Assembly (NCBI RefSeq): GCF_003208655.1
Contig: NZ_QKLU01000002.1
Span: 312,285-376,284, forward strand
Source: Pedobacter nutrimenti
Lineage (GTDB): Bacteria > Bacteroidota > Bacteroidia > Sphingobacteriales > Sphingobacteriaceae
Reading direction: 5' to 3'
Length of the DNA stretch: 64,000 nucleotides
The notes below the pieces were generated by a model. The model ran no database searches and had not been told where the DNA came from. It saw only the letters and a program-made list of their open reading frames with translations. Shown here piece by piece: positions 42,844 through 50,950 of this stretch. Every line of letters begins with the position of its first letter. Within the stretch, counting starts at the first letter, position 1. The position numbers and the translations under genes are program-made.

Positions 42844-43404
42844 TTATTTTACTCTTTCTATATAGTCACCTGTACGTGTATCAATCTTCACTTTATCTCC
42901 CTGATTGATAAACATTGGCACTTTTATCTCTACTCCTGTTTCTACTGTTGCGTATTTTAGTGCATTTGTAGAAGTATCCCCTTTTACAGCGGGCTCAGAA
43001 TAGGTTATTTCCAATTCAACATGCGAAGGTGTCTGTGCCATAATGGGTTCATCACTTTCAAATGCAATGATCACATTCATTCCTTCTTTTAAAAACCGAA
43101 CACTTTTACCAAACAACATTTTTGGTATATTAAATTGTTCGTAGGTATTGTTGTCCATAACCACCAGTGCATCACCATCTTCATACAGATACTGATAGTC
43201 GCTGGTCTCTACGCGACAAATTTCCACCTCTTCATCTACACGAAATCTGTATTCTACCAGTTTTCCAGACTTCACATTTCTCATTCTGGCCTGATAAAAA
43301 GCCCTGAGGTTACCAGGGGTACGGTGAAGAAATTCTTCTACCTGTACCAATTCCCCGTTAAAACGAAGGATATTTCCACTTTTTACGTCTGATGCTTTTG
43401 CCAT
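42844..43404 (-). CDS. efp: Elongation factor P
   Basis: 186 aa from the ATG at 43404; the longer frame runs into the promoter. Three OB-like domains; C-terminal 'GDKVKIDTRTGDYIERVK' is standard. EF-P relieves ribosome stalling at polyproline. The loop that enters the peptidyl-transferase centre reads 'HRTPGNLRAF', so the position of E. coli K34 (PGKG) is N32, neither Lys nor Arg. Known tip modifications (beta-lysylation, rhamnosylation, 5-aminopentanolation) therefore cannot apply at this residue. Own promoter at 43450-43480 with a leader of about 40 nt. Confidence 0.96.
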   Translation of the reverse strand: MAKASDVKSGNILRFNGELVQVEEFLHRTPGNLRAFYQARMRNVKSGKLVEYRFRVDEEVEICRVETSDYQYLYEDGDALVVMDNNTYEQFNIPKMLFGKSVRFLKEGMNVIIAFESDEPIMAQTPSHVELEITYSEPAVKGDTSTNALKYATVETGVEIKVPMFINQGDKVKIDTRTGDYIERVK

Positions 43405-43449
43405 TTTTTCTTTGAAATTATGCCTGTTACCAGGGCCGATTTCGTGCCG

Positions 43450-43480
43450 CAAAGGTAAAGACTATTTATTAATTATACAA
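43450..43480 (-). promoter_or_regulatory. efp promoter (TTG-N20-TACCTTTG)
   Basis: -7 box 43450-43457 and -33 TTG 43478-43480 on the minus strand, identical geometry to the ahpC promoter. Confidence 0.7.
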
Positions 43481-43556
43481 TAGTAATTTTAAATTTTATT
43501 TTTTATCCTCTTTTTACTCCTCTTTCGTGACATTAGCATTAGAAAACAGGGTTCAT

Positions 43557-44177
43557 TTACATGGTTTTATAATCACTTATCTGTATAAAGTGATCACAAA
43601 AAGAATACTCTATTTCCTGATTTGAGCCAATCAGCAACAACCTGTCTTTCCCAAAATCCTCTATCAATTCATGATACCAGTCTATTCCTTGCACATCCAG
43701 ATTAGAGGTCGGTTCGTCCAGTAAAAGCAAAGGAGAATCTGAGCAACATGCCAGAGCTAGCCTGGTTCTTTGTTTCATCCCTGACGAAAAATATTTCAGG
43801 GCTTTATCCTGCGCCTTGTGCAAGCCAAGCCTCTCTAAAAGGCTTTCCTGGTCCATCCCCTTTACAAAGCGCTTAAATTTAAAATGAAATGAAATCGTTT
43901 CCTGGAGACTAAATTCTTCAATTAAATCAAGATAAGGGGCCGCAAAACTAATGTAGTTATAAATCTTTTCTACCGGAATTTTCTGCTCCTGTTGATAGTC
44001 AATCACTCCTTCAGAAGGTGATAAACTTCCCATTAATATATTCAGTAACGTCGACTTTCCAGAACCATTTGGCCCCAAAACAGCATATTTTCCGCTTTGT
44101 TTAAACTGATAACTAAAATCACGGAATATCCATTCCTGGTTAAAACGACGTCCGACATGCTGTGCATCAATGATCAT
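43557..44177 (-). CDS. ABC-transporter ATPase without an adjacent permease
   Basis: 206 aa single nucleotide-binding domain: Walker A 'GPNGSGKST', signature 'YFSSGMKQRTRLALA' and Walker B 'LLLLDEPTSNLD'. It is short, with no extra domains. Last gene of the lpxD-lpxC/fabZ-lpxA operon, 8 bases after lpxA. No permease is encoded nearby, so it must pair with a subunit elsewhere; a link to envelope lipid transport is suggested only by position. Confidence 0.88.
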   Translation of the reverse strand: MIIDAQHVGRRFNQEWIFRDFSYQFKQSGKYAVLGPNGSGKSTLLNILMGSLSPSEGVIDYQQEQKIPVEKIYNYISFAAPYLDLIEEFSLQETISFHFKFKRFVKGMDQESLLERLGLHKAQDKALKYFSSGMKQRTRLALACCSDSPLLLLDEPTSNLDVQGIDWYHELIEDFGKDRLLLIGSNQEIEYSFCDHFIQISDYKTM

Positions 44178-44185
44178 TACTTTAA

Positions 44186-44971
44186 CTAGCTTCCGGACCC
44201 GAAACCTTTCATTACGCCCCGGTTAGAATTCCGGATAAAATCTACGATCTCATCACGAATTTCGGTTGGCTTAAATTCTGCCTCGATCATATCCAGCGCC
44301 TTGGTCACGTTATTGTGTTTCACAAAAAGAACCCTGTAAATCTCCTGTATTTCATTGATCTTTTCTGAAGAAAAACCTCGTCTTCTCAAGCCCACAGAGT
44401 TTATTCCCGCATAAGAAAGTGGCTCTCTGGCCGCTTTAACATAGGGAGGAACATCTTTCCGTACCAGGGAACCACCGGTTACAAAGGCATGGGAACCTAC
44501 TTTTACAAACTGATGAATAGCAACAAGTCCTGCCAGCACAACATAATTACCAATGGTAATGTGACCTGCAAGGGTGGTGCTATTGGAAAAAATGCAGTAG
44601 TCCCCTACTTCACAGTCATGGGCAATATGCGAATAAGCCTGTATAAGACAGTTGCTACCAATTACGGTTTTCCATTTATCCTTTGTTCCTCTGTTGATGG
44701 TTACACACTCTCTGATTGTGGTATTATCGCCTATTTCTGCCGTAGTTACTTCTCCGGCAAATTTCAGATCCTGGGGAACCCCGGAAATAACGGATCCCGG
44801 GAAAACCCTGCAATTCTTACCAATACGTGCGCCATCCATAATGACCACATTAGAACCAATCCAGGTTCCCTCTCCGATTTCCACATCTTTATGTATGACC
44901 GCAAAAGGCTCTATAACAACATTATCTGCTATTTTTGCCTGTGGGTGTATATATGCTAAGGGTTGGATCAT
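44186..44971 (-). CDS. lpxA: UDP-N-acetylglucosamine acyltransferase
   Basis: 261 aa left-handed parallel beta-helix with hexapeptide repeats (about 1-190) and a helical C-terminus. The catalytic His lies in 'AYSHIAHDCEVG' and the substrate loop in 'SGVPQDLKF'. It adds the 3-hydroxyacyl chain to UDP-GlcNAc, the first step of lipid A synthesis. Its start overlaps the lpxC/fabZ stop by 4 bases. Confidence 0.96.
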   Translation of the reverse strand: MIQPLAYIHPQAKIADNVVIEPFAVIHKDVEIGEGTWIGSNVVIMDGARIGKNCRVFPGSVISGVPQDLKFAGEVTTAEIGDNTTIRECVTINRGTKDKWKTVIGSNCLIQAYSHIAHDCEVGDYCIFSNSTTLAGHITIGNYVVLAGLVAIHQFVKVGSHAFVTGGSLVRKDVPPYVKAAREPLSYAGINSVGLRRRGFSSEKINEIQEIYRVLFVKHNNVTKALDMIEAEFKPTEIRDEIVDFIRNSNRGVMKGFGSGS

Positions 44972-46380
44972 GCCGTTTTTTCGCTATCTTTAACTTTTAC
45001 AATCTGTGCCATCATTTCTGCTTCCACTACAACTTTTTCTCCAACCATTCCCACACCCTTCATTTGTGCAATTCCCCGTCTCATCGGCTCCATTAGGTCA
45101 CATCGAAAGACGATAGTATCTCCTGGAGTAACCTGGGCCCTGAAACGAACATTATCAATCTTTAGAAATAAAGTCAGGTAATTTTGAGGATCGGGAACTG
45201 TACTCAACACCAGGATACCTCCGGTCTGCGCCATGGCTTCAATCTGGATAACTCCAGGAAACACTGGCGCCCCTGGGAAATGACCTCTGAAAAGCTCCTC
45301 ATTCATGGTCACATTTTTTGCACCCACAACATAAGTTTTAGTCAGTTCCAAAATTTTATCTATAAATAAAAAAGGCTGTCTGTGAGGAAGAATATTCATG
45401 ATCTGAACCACATCATAGAGTGGTTTTACTGAGGGGTCATAAACATGCTGAACTTTTTTATTCTTTTCTTTTTTAATAGCTGCTTTGATTTTTTTTGCAA
45501 AAGCAACATTTGCCGCATGCCCTGGTCTTGCTGCCATAATATGTCCCTTTAAATGAACCCCTACTAACGCAAGGTCTCCAATCATGTCTAAAAGCTTATG
45601 TCTTGCGGGTTCATTCTGATGTCTAAGCTCCATATTGTTCAGGATCCCCTGAGGGGCAACATCAATCGCATTTCTATTGAATATCTTTGCCAAATGGTCC
45701 AACTCATCTTTGGTCACCTCCTTATCTACAATCACAATGGCATTATTTAAATCACCCCCTTTGATCAGATTGTTTTGCAGCTGGTATTCCAGTTCATGAA
45801 GAAAGCAAAAGGTCCTGCAGGATGCAATTTCTTTTTTAAACTCTGCAATGCTGGATATGCCTGCGTGCTGACTGCCCAAAACAGGTGAATTATAATCGAT
45901 CATACAGGTAAACCTGTAATCGTCGAGCGGCATAGCGACAATTTCAACCTTCCGGTCTGCCTCTGTATAGGTAATGTTATGAGGTATGGTGAAATATTCT
46001 CTGTCTATATCCTGTAAAACAGTGCCGACACTTTCCAGTGCTTCTAAAAATTGTATCGCACTGCCATCCATAATGGGGGTTTCGGGCCCATCTAATTTCA
46101 TTAAAACGTTATCAAGGTCCATACCAACCAGAGAAGCCATAACATGCTCTACAGTACTTACACTAGCTCCGTTTTGAGAAATGGTTGTTCCCCGCGCAGT
46201 GTCGGTAACATTATCACAATCTGCATCTATAACAGGTTGCCCAGGCAAATCAATCCTTTGAAATTTAAAACCGTGATTTTCAGGTGCAGGACAAAAGGTC
46301 AGGGTAACGTTTGCTCCTGTGTGCAAACCAACTCCCTTTACTGAAATCTCCCCCTTTATGGTTTTCTGTTTAACGTTCAT
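44968..46380 (-). CDS. lpxC: Bifunctional LpxC deacetylase / FabZ dehydratase
   Basis: 470 aa fusion typical of Bacteroidota. Residues 1-310 are LpxC (UDP-3-O-acyl-GlcNAc deacetylase, zinc site around 'RHKLLDMIGDLALVG' and 'HIMAARPGH'), residues about 320-465 are FabZ (3-hydroxyacyl-ACP dehydratase, active site 'GHFPGAPVFPGVIQIEAMAQ'). The two enzymes compete for or use 3-hydroxyacyl-ACP, so fusion may balance lipid A and fatty acid synthesis. It overlaps lpxD by 11 bases and lpxA by 4. Confidence 0.96.
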   Translation of the reverse strand: MNVKQKTIKGEISVKGVGLHTGANVTLTFCPAPENHGFKFQRIDLPGQPVIDADCDNVTDTARGTTISQNGASVSTVEHVMASLVGMDLDNVLMKLDGPETPIMDGSAIQFLEALESVGTVLQDIDREYFTIPHNITYTEADRKVEIVAMPLDDYRFTCMIDYNSPVLGSQHAGISSIAEFKKEIASCRTFCFLHELEYQLQNNLIKGGDLNNAIVIVDKEVTKDELDHLAKIFNRNAIDVAPQGILNNMELRHQNEPARHKLLDMIGDLALVGVHLKGHIMAARPGHAANVAFAKKIKAAIKKEKNKKVQHVYDPSVKPLYDVVQIMNILPHRQPFLFIDKILELTKTYVVGAKNVTMNEELFRGHFPGAPVFPGVIQIEAMAQTGGILVLSTVPDPQNYLTLFLKIDNVRFRAQVTPGDTIVFRCDLMEPMRRGIAQMKGVGMVGEKVVVEAEMMAQIVKVKDSEKTA

Positions 46381-47458
46381 TGTTTTCTTTGTATTGTGTC
46401 GTACTTTGTTCTATTTGTTGATGGAGCTCTTCGATTTTTGCTTCCAATTTAGCGATGCGCTGTTCAACATCAGGCAACTGTTTAAAAATAACAGAGGCTT
46501 TCATCCAATTCCTGTACGGCTGGGCCGGTGTACCATGCCATTGTTTATATTCTTCAATAATACTGGAGTTTACACCGCTTTGAGCACCGATCTGACTTCC
46601 CTTTGCAATCGAAAGGTGCCCTGCAATTCCAACCTGCCCGCCAATAACAGAATTTCCTCCAAGTTTAGTGCTTCCTGAAATTCCGGACTGGGCGGCTACA
46701 ACAGAATTTTCACCAACATCCACATTATGCGCAATCTGTATCAGGTTGTCCAGTTTTACTCCTTTTCGAATAAAAGTAGACCCCATTGTTGCCCTGTCAA
46801 TGGAAGCATTCGCCCCAATTTCTACATCATCCTCGATAACAACATTACCAATCTGGGCAATCTTGCTGTAAGTACCGTCGGACTGCGGGGCAAACCCAAA
46901 TCCGTCGCTTCCAATTACCGTATTTGAATGAATTGTAATTCTATTTCCCAATACAGACCGATTGTAAATTTTCACGCCTGGATGTAGAATACAATCCTTT
47001 CCCAACCGAGTATCCGAACCTATATAAACCTGCGTATCAATCTTTGTGTTGTCCCCTATTTCGACATTTTCAGCGATATAACTAAATGCTCCGATAAAAA
47101 CATTTGTGCCTATTTTTGCACTGGGATGAACAAAACAGGGCTGTTCTATCCCACTTCTTTCTGTTTTCTGGTTAATCACCTCATTGTAACGGTCCAGTAA
47201 AACAGAAAAAGCACTATAAGGATCTTTGACTTTAATTAAGGTGCACTGAAAAGGCTGAACAGGGACAAAATCCTGGCCAACGATAACCACAGAGGCTTTC
47301 GTGCTGTATAGATAATTCTCGTATTTTGGATTGGATAAAAAGCATAAGGATCCTGCCTTACCGTCTTCAATCTTAGAAAGCTCAGCTACTTGAACATTTT
47401 CATCACCCTCGATGGTCCCACTTAATAGTTCGTTTATCTGCTTGGCAGTAAATTGCAT
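46370..47458 (-). CDS. lpxD: UDP-3-O-acylglucosamine N-acyltransferase
   Basis: 362 aa: N-terminal uridine-binding domain (about 1-100), long hexapeptide beta-helix (about 105-320, many [IV]G-x4 turns) and a C-terminal helix rich in Glu/Gln. Catalytic His region 'LIQIAHNVDVGENS'. It adds the N-linked acyl chain in lipid A synthesis, acting after LpxC. First gene of the operon. A near-consensus promoter ends 4 bases before the ATG. Confidence 0.96.
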   Translation of the reverse strand: MQFTAKQINELLSGTIEGDENVQVAELSKIEDGKAGSLCFLSNPKYENYLYSTKASVVIVGQDFVPVQPFQCTLIKVKDPYSAFSVLLDRYNEVINQKTERSGIEQPCFVHPSAKIGTNVFIGAFSYIAENVEIGDNTKIDTQVYIGSDTRLGKDCILHPGVKIYNRSVLGNRITIHSNTVIGSDGFGFAPQSDGTYSKIAQIGNVVIEDDVEIGANASIDRATMGSTFIRKGVKLDNLIQIAHNVDVGENSVVAAQSGISGSTKLGGNSVIGGQVGIAGHLSIAKGSQIGAQSGVNSSIIEEYKQWHGTPAQPYRNWMKASVIFKQLPDVEQRIAKLEAKIEELHQQIEQSTTQYKENNER

Positions 47459-47462
47459 TTTA

Positions 47463-47493
47463 CAAAGGTATATGTTAAATTGATATGAACAAA
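47463..47493 (-). promoter_or_regulatory. Consensus promoter of the lpx operon (TTTG-N19-TACCTTTG)
   Basis: -33 TTTG at 47490-47493 and -7 TACCTTTG at 47463-47470 on the minus strand with exact 19-bp spacing. The -7 box ends 4 bases from the lpxD ATG at 47458, so transcription should start at or next to the start codon. Confidence 0.8.
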
Positions 47494-47581
47494 TAAACCA
47501 GCACAGGTTGTCTTATTTTAATGTATGGTCAGAAAAAAAGCTAAAAACGGAATAAAAATTCAAATCTTTTGTTAAAAAATG

Positions 47582-48805
47582 CTAAATAATTCTTGGGTAA
47601 CAAAGTATATGCTTTTTGACAGTTTTGTCCAATGACTCTAAATTAGATAAATCGGAAGCCTTTGCAATATCTATCAACACATTATTTTTTTTAAGGATAT
47701 TGATATTGCTTGTCCCCGCATTGTAAGCTCTATTACGAATGACATCAGTAAAAACAAAATAAGAGGCTTCTTCTTGGCTGATCTTAAAAACCGAGGCCGC
47801 ATTTTCTTTCAACCTTTCCAGTCTTTGTTGATCGGGAGCTTCATTTGTAATCTCTATCCTGTACAGATTTCTAGTTGTAAGCATCCTACATAAACTGGAT
47901 AAAATCAAGTCCTGATGATCCTGCCAAACCTTCACAGAGGCAAAGATATCCTGGTCATCCAGCCTTAAAAAATTTGAAAGGTGTTCTGGTTTTTCCAGAA
48001 AATCCTTTTCAGAAACGGTATGTTTTAAAAAATGGCTCAGTGCCGGTGTCGCAAAAAGCTCTTGTCCGGCAAGCGCCAGTTCCTTTGCTCTTTCCAACAA
48101 TTTAACAAGCAACTGCTCGCCAGCAATAACTGTTTTATGCAGGTAAACCTGCCAGTACATTAGTCGCCTGGAAATCAAAAAGTTCTCAATAGAATAAATT
48201 CCCTTTTCCTCTATGACCAACTCATCTCCAACCACATTGAACATTTTAATAATCCGGTCAAAGCTGATGACCCCTTCACTCACGCCCGTAAAAAAACTAT
48301 CTCGGTTCAGGTAATCCATTCTATCCAGATCCAACTGACTGGAGATCAACTGGTGTAGAAATTTTTTTGAGCAAATCCCTTTAAATATATTGATTGCAGG
48401 AGTCAGGCGCCCTTTAAAATCATCATTTAGTTTTTCCATAATAAGCATGGAAATCGCCTCATGCTGTATCCCGCTGACCAGAGAATGCTCCAGTGCATGA
48501 GAAAAAGGGCCATGTCCTATATCGTGGAGTAAAATCGCAATTGTAGCTGCCTCTTCCTCTTCTCTGGTTATCTCATGACCTTTTCCTTTAAGCACTTCAA
48601 TAGCCAGGCTCATCAGATGCATTGCGCCCAGAGCATGGTGAAAACGTGTATGTAAAGCCCCTGGATAAACCAAATGCGTCATTCCAAGCTGTTTGATATA
48701 CCTTAAACGTTGAAACCAGGGGTGAGAAACCAGGTCAAAAACTAAGGCTGAGGGTATATTAATAAAGCCGTAAACCGGATCATTTATTATTTTCTTTTTA
48801 TTCAA
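47582..48805 (-). CDS. HD-domain phosphohydrolase (dNTPase-like)
   Basis: 407 aa. HD motif 'HDIGHGPFSHALEHS' with the preceding 'HTRFHHALGAMHL' metal His, as in SAMHD1/dGTPase-like enzymes and in the widely conserved bacterial 'HD domain-containing protein' family. Likely a (deoxy)nucleotide triphosphohydrolase or related phosphohydrolase; substrate not proven. The only plausible start is a TTG at 48805 giving 'NKKKIINDPVYGFINI', the family's usual N-terminus. Divergent from porX. Confidence 0.88.
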   Translation of the reverse strand: MNKKKIINDPVYGFINIPSALVFDLVSHPWFQRLRYIKQLGMTHLVYPGALHTRFHHALGAMHLMSLAIEVLKGKGHEITREEEEAATIAILLHDIGHGPFSHALEHSLVSGIQHEAISMLIMEKLNDDFKGRLTPAINIFKGICSKKFLHQLISSQLDLDRMDYLNRDSFFTGVSEGVISFDRIIKMFNVVGDELVIEEKGIYSIENFLISRRLMYWQVYLHKTVIAGEQLLVKLLERAKELALAGQELFATPALSHFLKHTVSEKDFLEKPEHLSNFLRLDDQDIFASVKVWQDHQDLILSSLCRMLTTRNLYRIEITNEAPDQQRLERLKENAASVFKISQEEASYFVFTDVIRNRAYNAGTSNINILKKNNVLIDIAKASDLSNLESLDKTVKKHILCYPRII

Positions 48806-48909
48806 TCTTCTGGAAATAAAATTATACGGTACAAAAATTGCTATTTTTATTCACAAATCAGAAAGAGAAATAATTCTAAAAGATTAATTTACATTTTACA
48901 CATATCAGA

Positions 48910-50463
48910 ATGCAGGAAACCAAAATTCTATGGGCCGACGATGAGATCAACTTGTTAAAACCACATATACTTCTATTAAATGAAAAAGGCTATCACGTCA
49001 CTACTTTTACAAATGGTAATGATGCGTTGGAGGCTTTTAGCAAAGAGCATTTTGACTTGGTTTTTTTAGACGAAAATATGCCAGGCATGAGTGGCCTGGA
49101 GACCCTTTCAGCGATAAAAAACTTAAAAAATGATGTTCCGGTTGTCCTGATTACCAAAAGTGAAGAAGAAAACCTAATGGAAGACGCCATTGGCTCTAAA
49201 ATAGACGATTACCTGATTAAGCCGGTGAATCCTAAGCAGGTTTTACTGACCATTAAAAAAATCATAGACAACAAAAGGCTCATCAGCGAGAAAACTTCGA
49301 TGGCCTACCAACAAGATTTCAGGCGCCTTGGAATGACCCTTAACGATAAATTAAGTTACGAGGAATGGGTGGATGTTTACAAAAAGCTTGTTTTTTGGGA
49401 GCTGGAGCTCGAAAAACTGGATGACCCCCAAATGCATGAAATTCTGACGATGCAAAAGTCCGAGGCCAATATGCAGTTCTCGAAATTTATTGAGGATCAC
49501 TATCTGGGCTGGGTAAATGGCAAAGGAAAGCCGCCTTTGCTTTCCAATGAGCTGCTCAAAAAGAAAGTTTTCCCTCTGATCAATTCCAATACCCCGGTTT
49601 TTTTTATTCTAATTGACAACCTTCGTTACGACCAGTGGAAAATCATTAACCCATTGATTACCGAGTACTTTAGGCTGGAGGAAGAAGACACATACTCCAG
49701 TATTCTTCCTACAGCCACCCAATATGCAAGGAATGCCATCTTTTCTGGCCTGATGCCATTAGAAATGGAAAAAAGACACCCTTCTCTGTGGCAAAATGAT
49801 GACGATGAAGGAGGGAAAAACATGCATGAAGAGGCTTTTCTTGCAGATCAGATCAAAAGGAGCCTGCGGAAAGATTGCAAATTCAGTTACCATAAAATTC
49901 TGACTTATGATGATGGAAGAGCATTGAATGAACAGTTTAATAAGCTGATGCAAAACGAATTCAATGCCATTGTATATAATTTTGTGGACATGCTGTCTCA
50001 TGCCAGAACCGACATGCAGATGATCCGGGAGCTTGCCAATGACGATGCAGCTTACCGATCACTTACCCTATCCTGGTTTGAGCACTCCCCCTTGCTGGAC
50101 CTATTGAAAAAACTGGCTCAAAAGAAAGTAAAATTGGTGATCACAACTGATCATGGCACCATAAGGGTAAAGCATCCCAGCAAGGTAATCGGAGACAGAA
50201 ACACCAATACCAACCTGAGGTATAAACAGGGCCGAAATTTGAATTTCAATGCCAAAGAGGTTTTTTTAATAAAAAACCCTCATGAGGCACAATTACCCAA
50301 AATCAATATCAGTTCCAATTATATCTTTGCAAAGGAAGACCGTTATTTTGTTTATCAGAACAATTACAACCAGTTCGTAAATTATTATAACGAAACCTTT
50401 CAGCATGGCGGAATATCCCTGGAAGAGATGATTATTCCAATTGCAACCTACACTTCACGCTAA
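48910..50463 (+). CDS. porX: PorX-type response regulator with PglZ phosphodiesterase domain
   Basis: 517 aa. N-terminal receiver with D54 in 'LVFLDENMPGMSG' and Lys of 'LIKPVN', a helical linker (about 125-205), then a PglZ/alkaline-phosphatase-like domain (about 205-515) with 'LIDNLRYDQW' and 'TTDHGTIRVKHP' (metal Asp-His). In Porphyromonas, PorX acts with PorY to control the type IX secretion system, and its PglZ domain has been described as a phosphodiesterase. No porY, sigma or T9SS structural gene is in the window. tsaE follows 8 bases later. Confidence 0.94.
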   Translation: MQETKILWADDEINLLKPHILLLNEKGYHVTTFTNGNDALEAFSKEHFDLVFLDENMPGMSGLETLSAIKNLKNDVPVVLITKSEEENLMEDAIGSKIDDYLIKPVNPKQVLLTIKKIIDNKRLISEKTSMAYQQDFRRLGMTLNDKLSYEEWVDVYKKLVFWELELEKLDDPQMHEILTMQKSEANMQFSKFIEDHYLGWVNGKGKPPLLSNELLKKKVFPLINSNTPVFFILIDNLRYDQWKIINPLITEYFRLEEEDTYSSILPTATQYARNAIFSGLMPLEMEKRHPSLWQNDDDEGGKNMHEEAFLADQIKRSLRKDCKFSYHKILTYDDGRALNEQFNKLMQNEFNAIVYNFVDMLSHARTDMQMIRELANDDAAYRSLTLSWFEHSPLLDLLKKLAQKKVKLVITTDHGTIRVKHPSKVIGDRNTNTNLRYKQGRNLNFNAKEVFLIKNPHEAQLPKINISSNYIFAKEDRYFVYQNNYNQFVNYYNETFQHGGISLEEMIIPIATYTSR

Positions 50464-50471
50464 TCTTAAAA

Positions 50472-50897
50472 ATGAACATTGAAATCAACGGCCTCCCGGA
50501 ACTAAAGGAGGCCGCTCAAAAACTACTTACCTTTGCATCAGGAGAAAAAATTTTCCTCTTTGAAGGCGAAATGGGTGCCGGGAAAACCACTTTTATAAAA
50601 GAAATCTGCAAGGCCTTGGGGGTTATAGACGTGGTTTCAAGCCCAACCTTTTCTATTGTCAACGAATACCATACCGACCACCAGGATATCGTCTATCACT
50701 TTGATTTTTACCGTTTGAAAAATTTAAGGGAGGCTTATGACATCGGGTATGAAGAATATTTTTTTTCGGACCAGTTCTGTCTGATTGAATGGCCTGAAAA
50801 AATAGAGGAGCTCATTCCCGAACATTACATCAAAGTGAGTATCCGGAGCACTTCCGCAGAAAAAAGGGAAATCACATTTGTAAAAATTACAACCTAA
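50472..50897 (+). CDS. tsaE: tRNA threonylcarbamoyladenosine biosynthesis ATPase TsaE
   Basis: 141 aa. Walker A 'GEMGAGKTTFIKEIC' and the family block 'SSPTFSIVNEY', then 'HFDFYRL' and 'LIEWPEKIEELIP'. With TsaB and TsaD it makes t6A37 in ANN-decoding tRNAs; the partners are not in the window. Directly after porX, probably on the same transcript. Confidence 0.95.
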   Translation: MNIEINGLPELKEAAQKLLTFASGEKIFLFEGEMGAGKTTFIKEICKALGVIDVVSSPTFSIVNEYHTDHQDIVYHFDFYRLKNLREAYDIGYEEYFFSDQFCLIEWPEKIEELIPEHYIKVSIRSTSAEKREITFVKITT

Positions 50898-50950
50898 ATT
50901 GCTCAATCTAAGGTTATTATTATTAATTTTAGGCAGATAAATATATTAAA

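Noticed and set aside
43404..43452. Longer N-terminus of EF-P starting at 43452
   Set aside because: It would begin within the promoter -7 box (43450-43457) and lacks similarity to EF-P; the ATG at 43404 gives the standard start.
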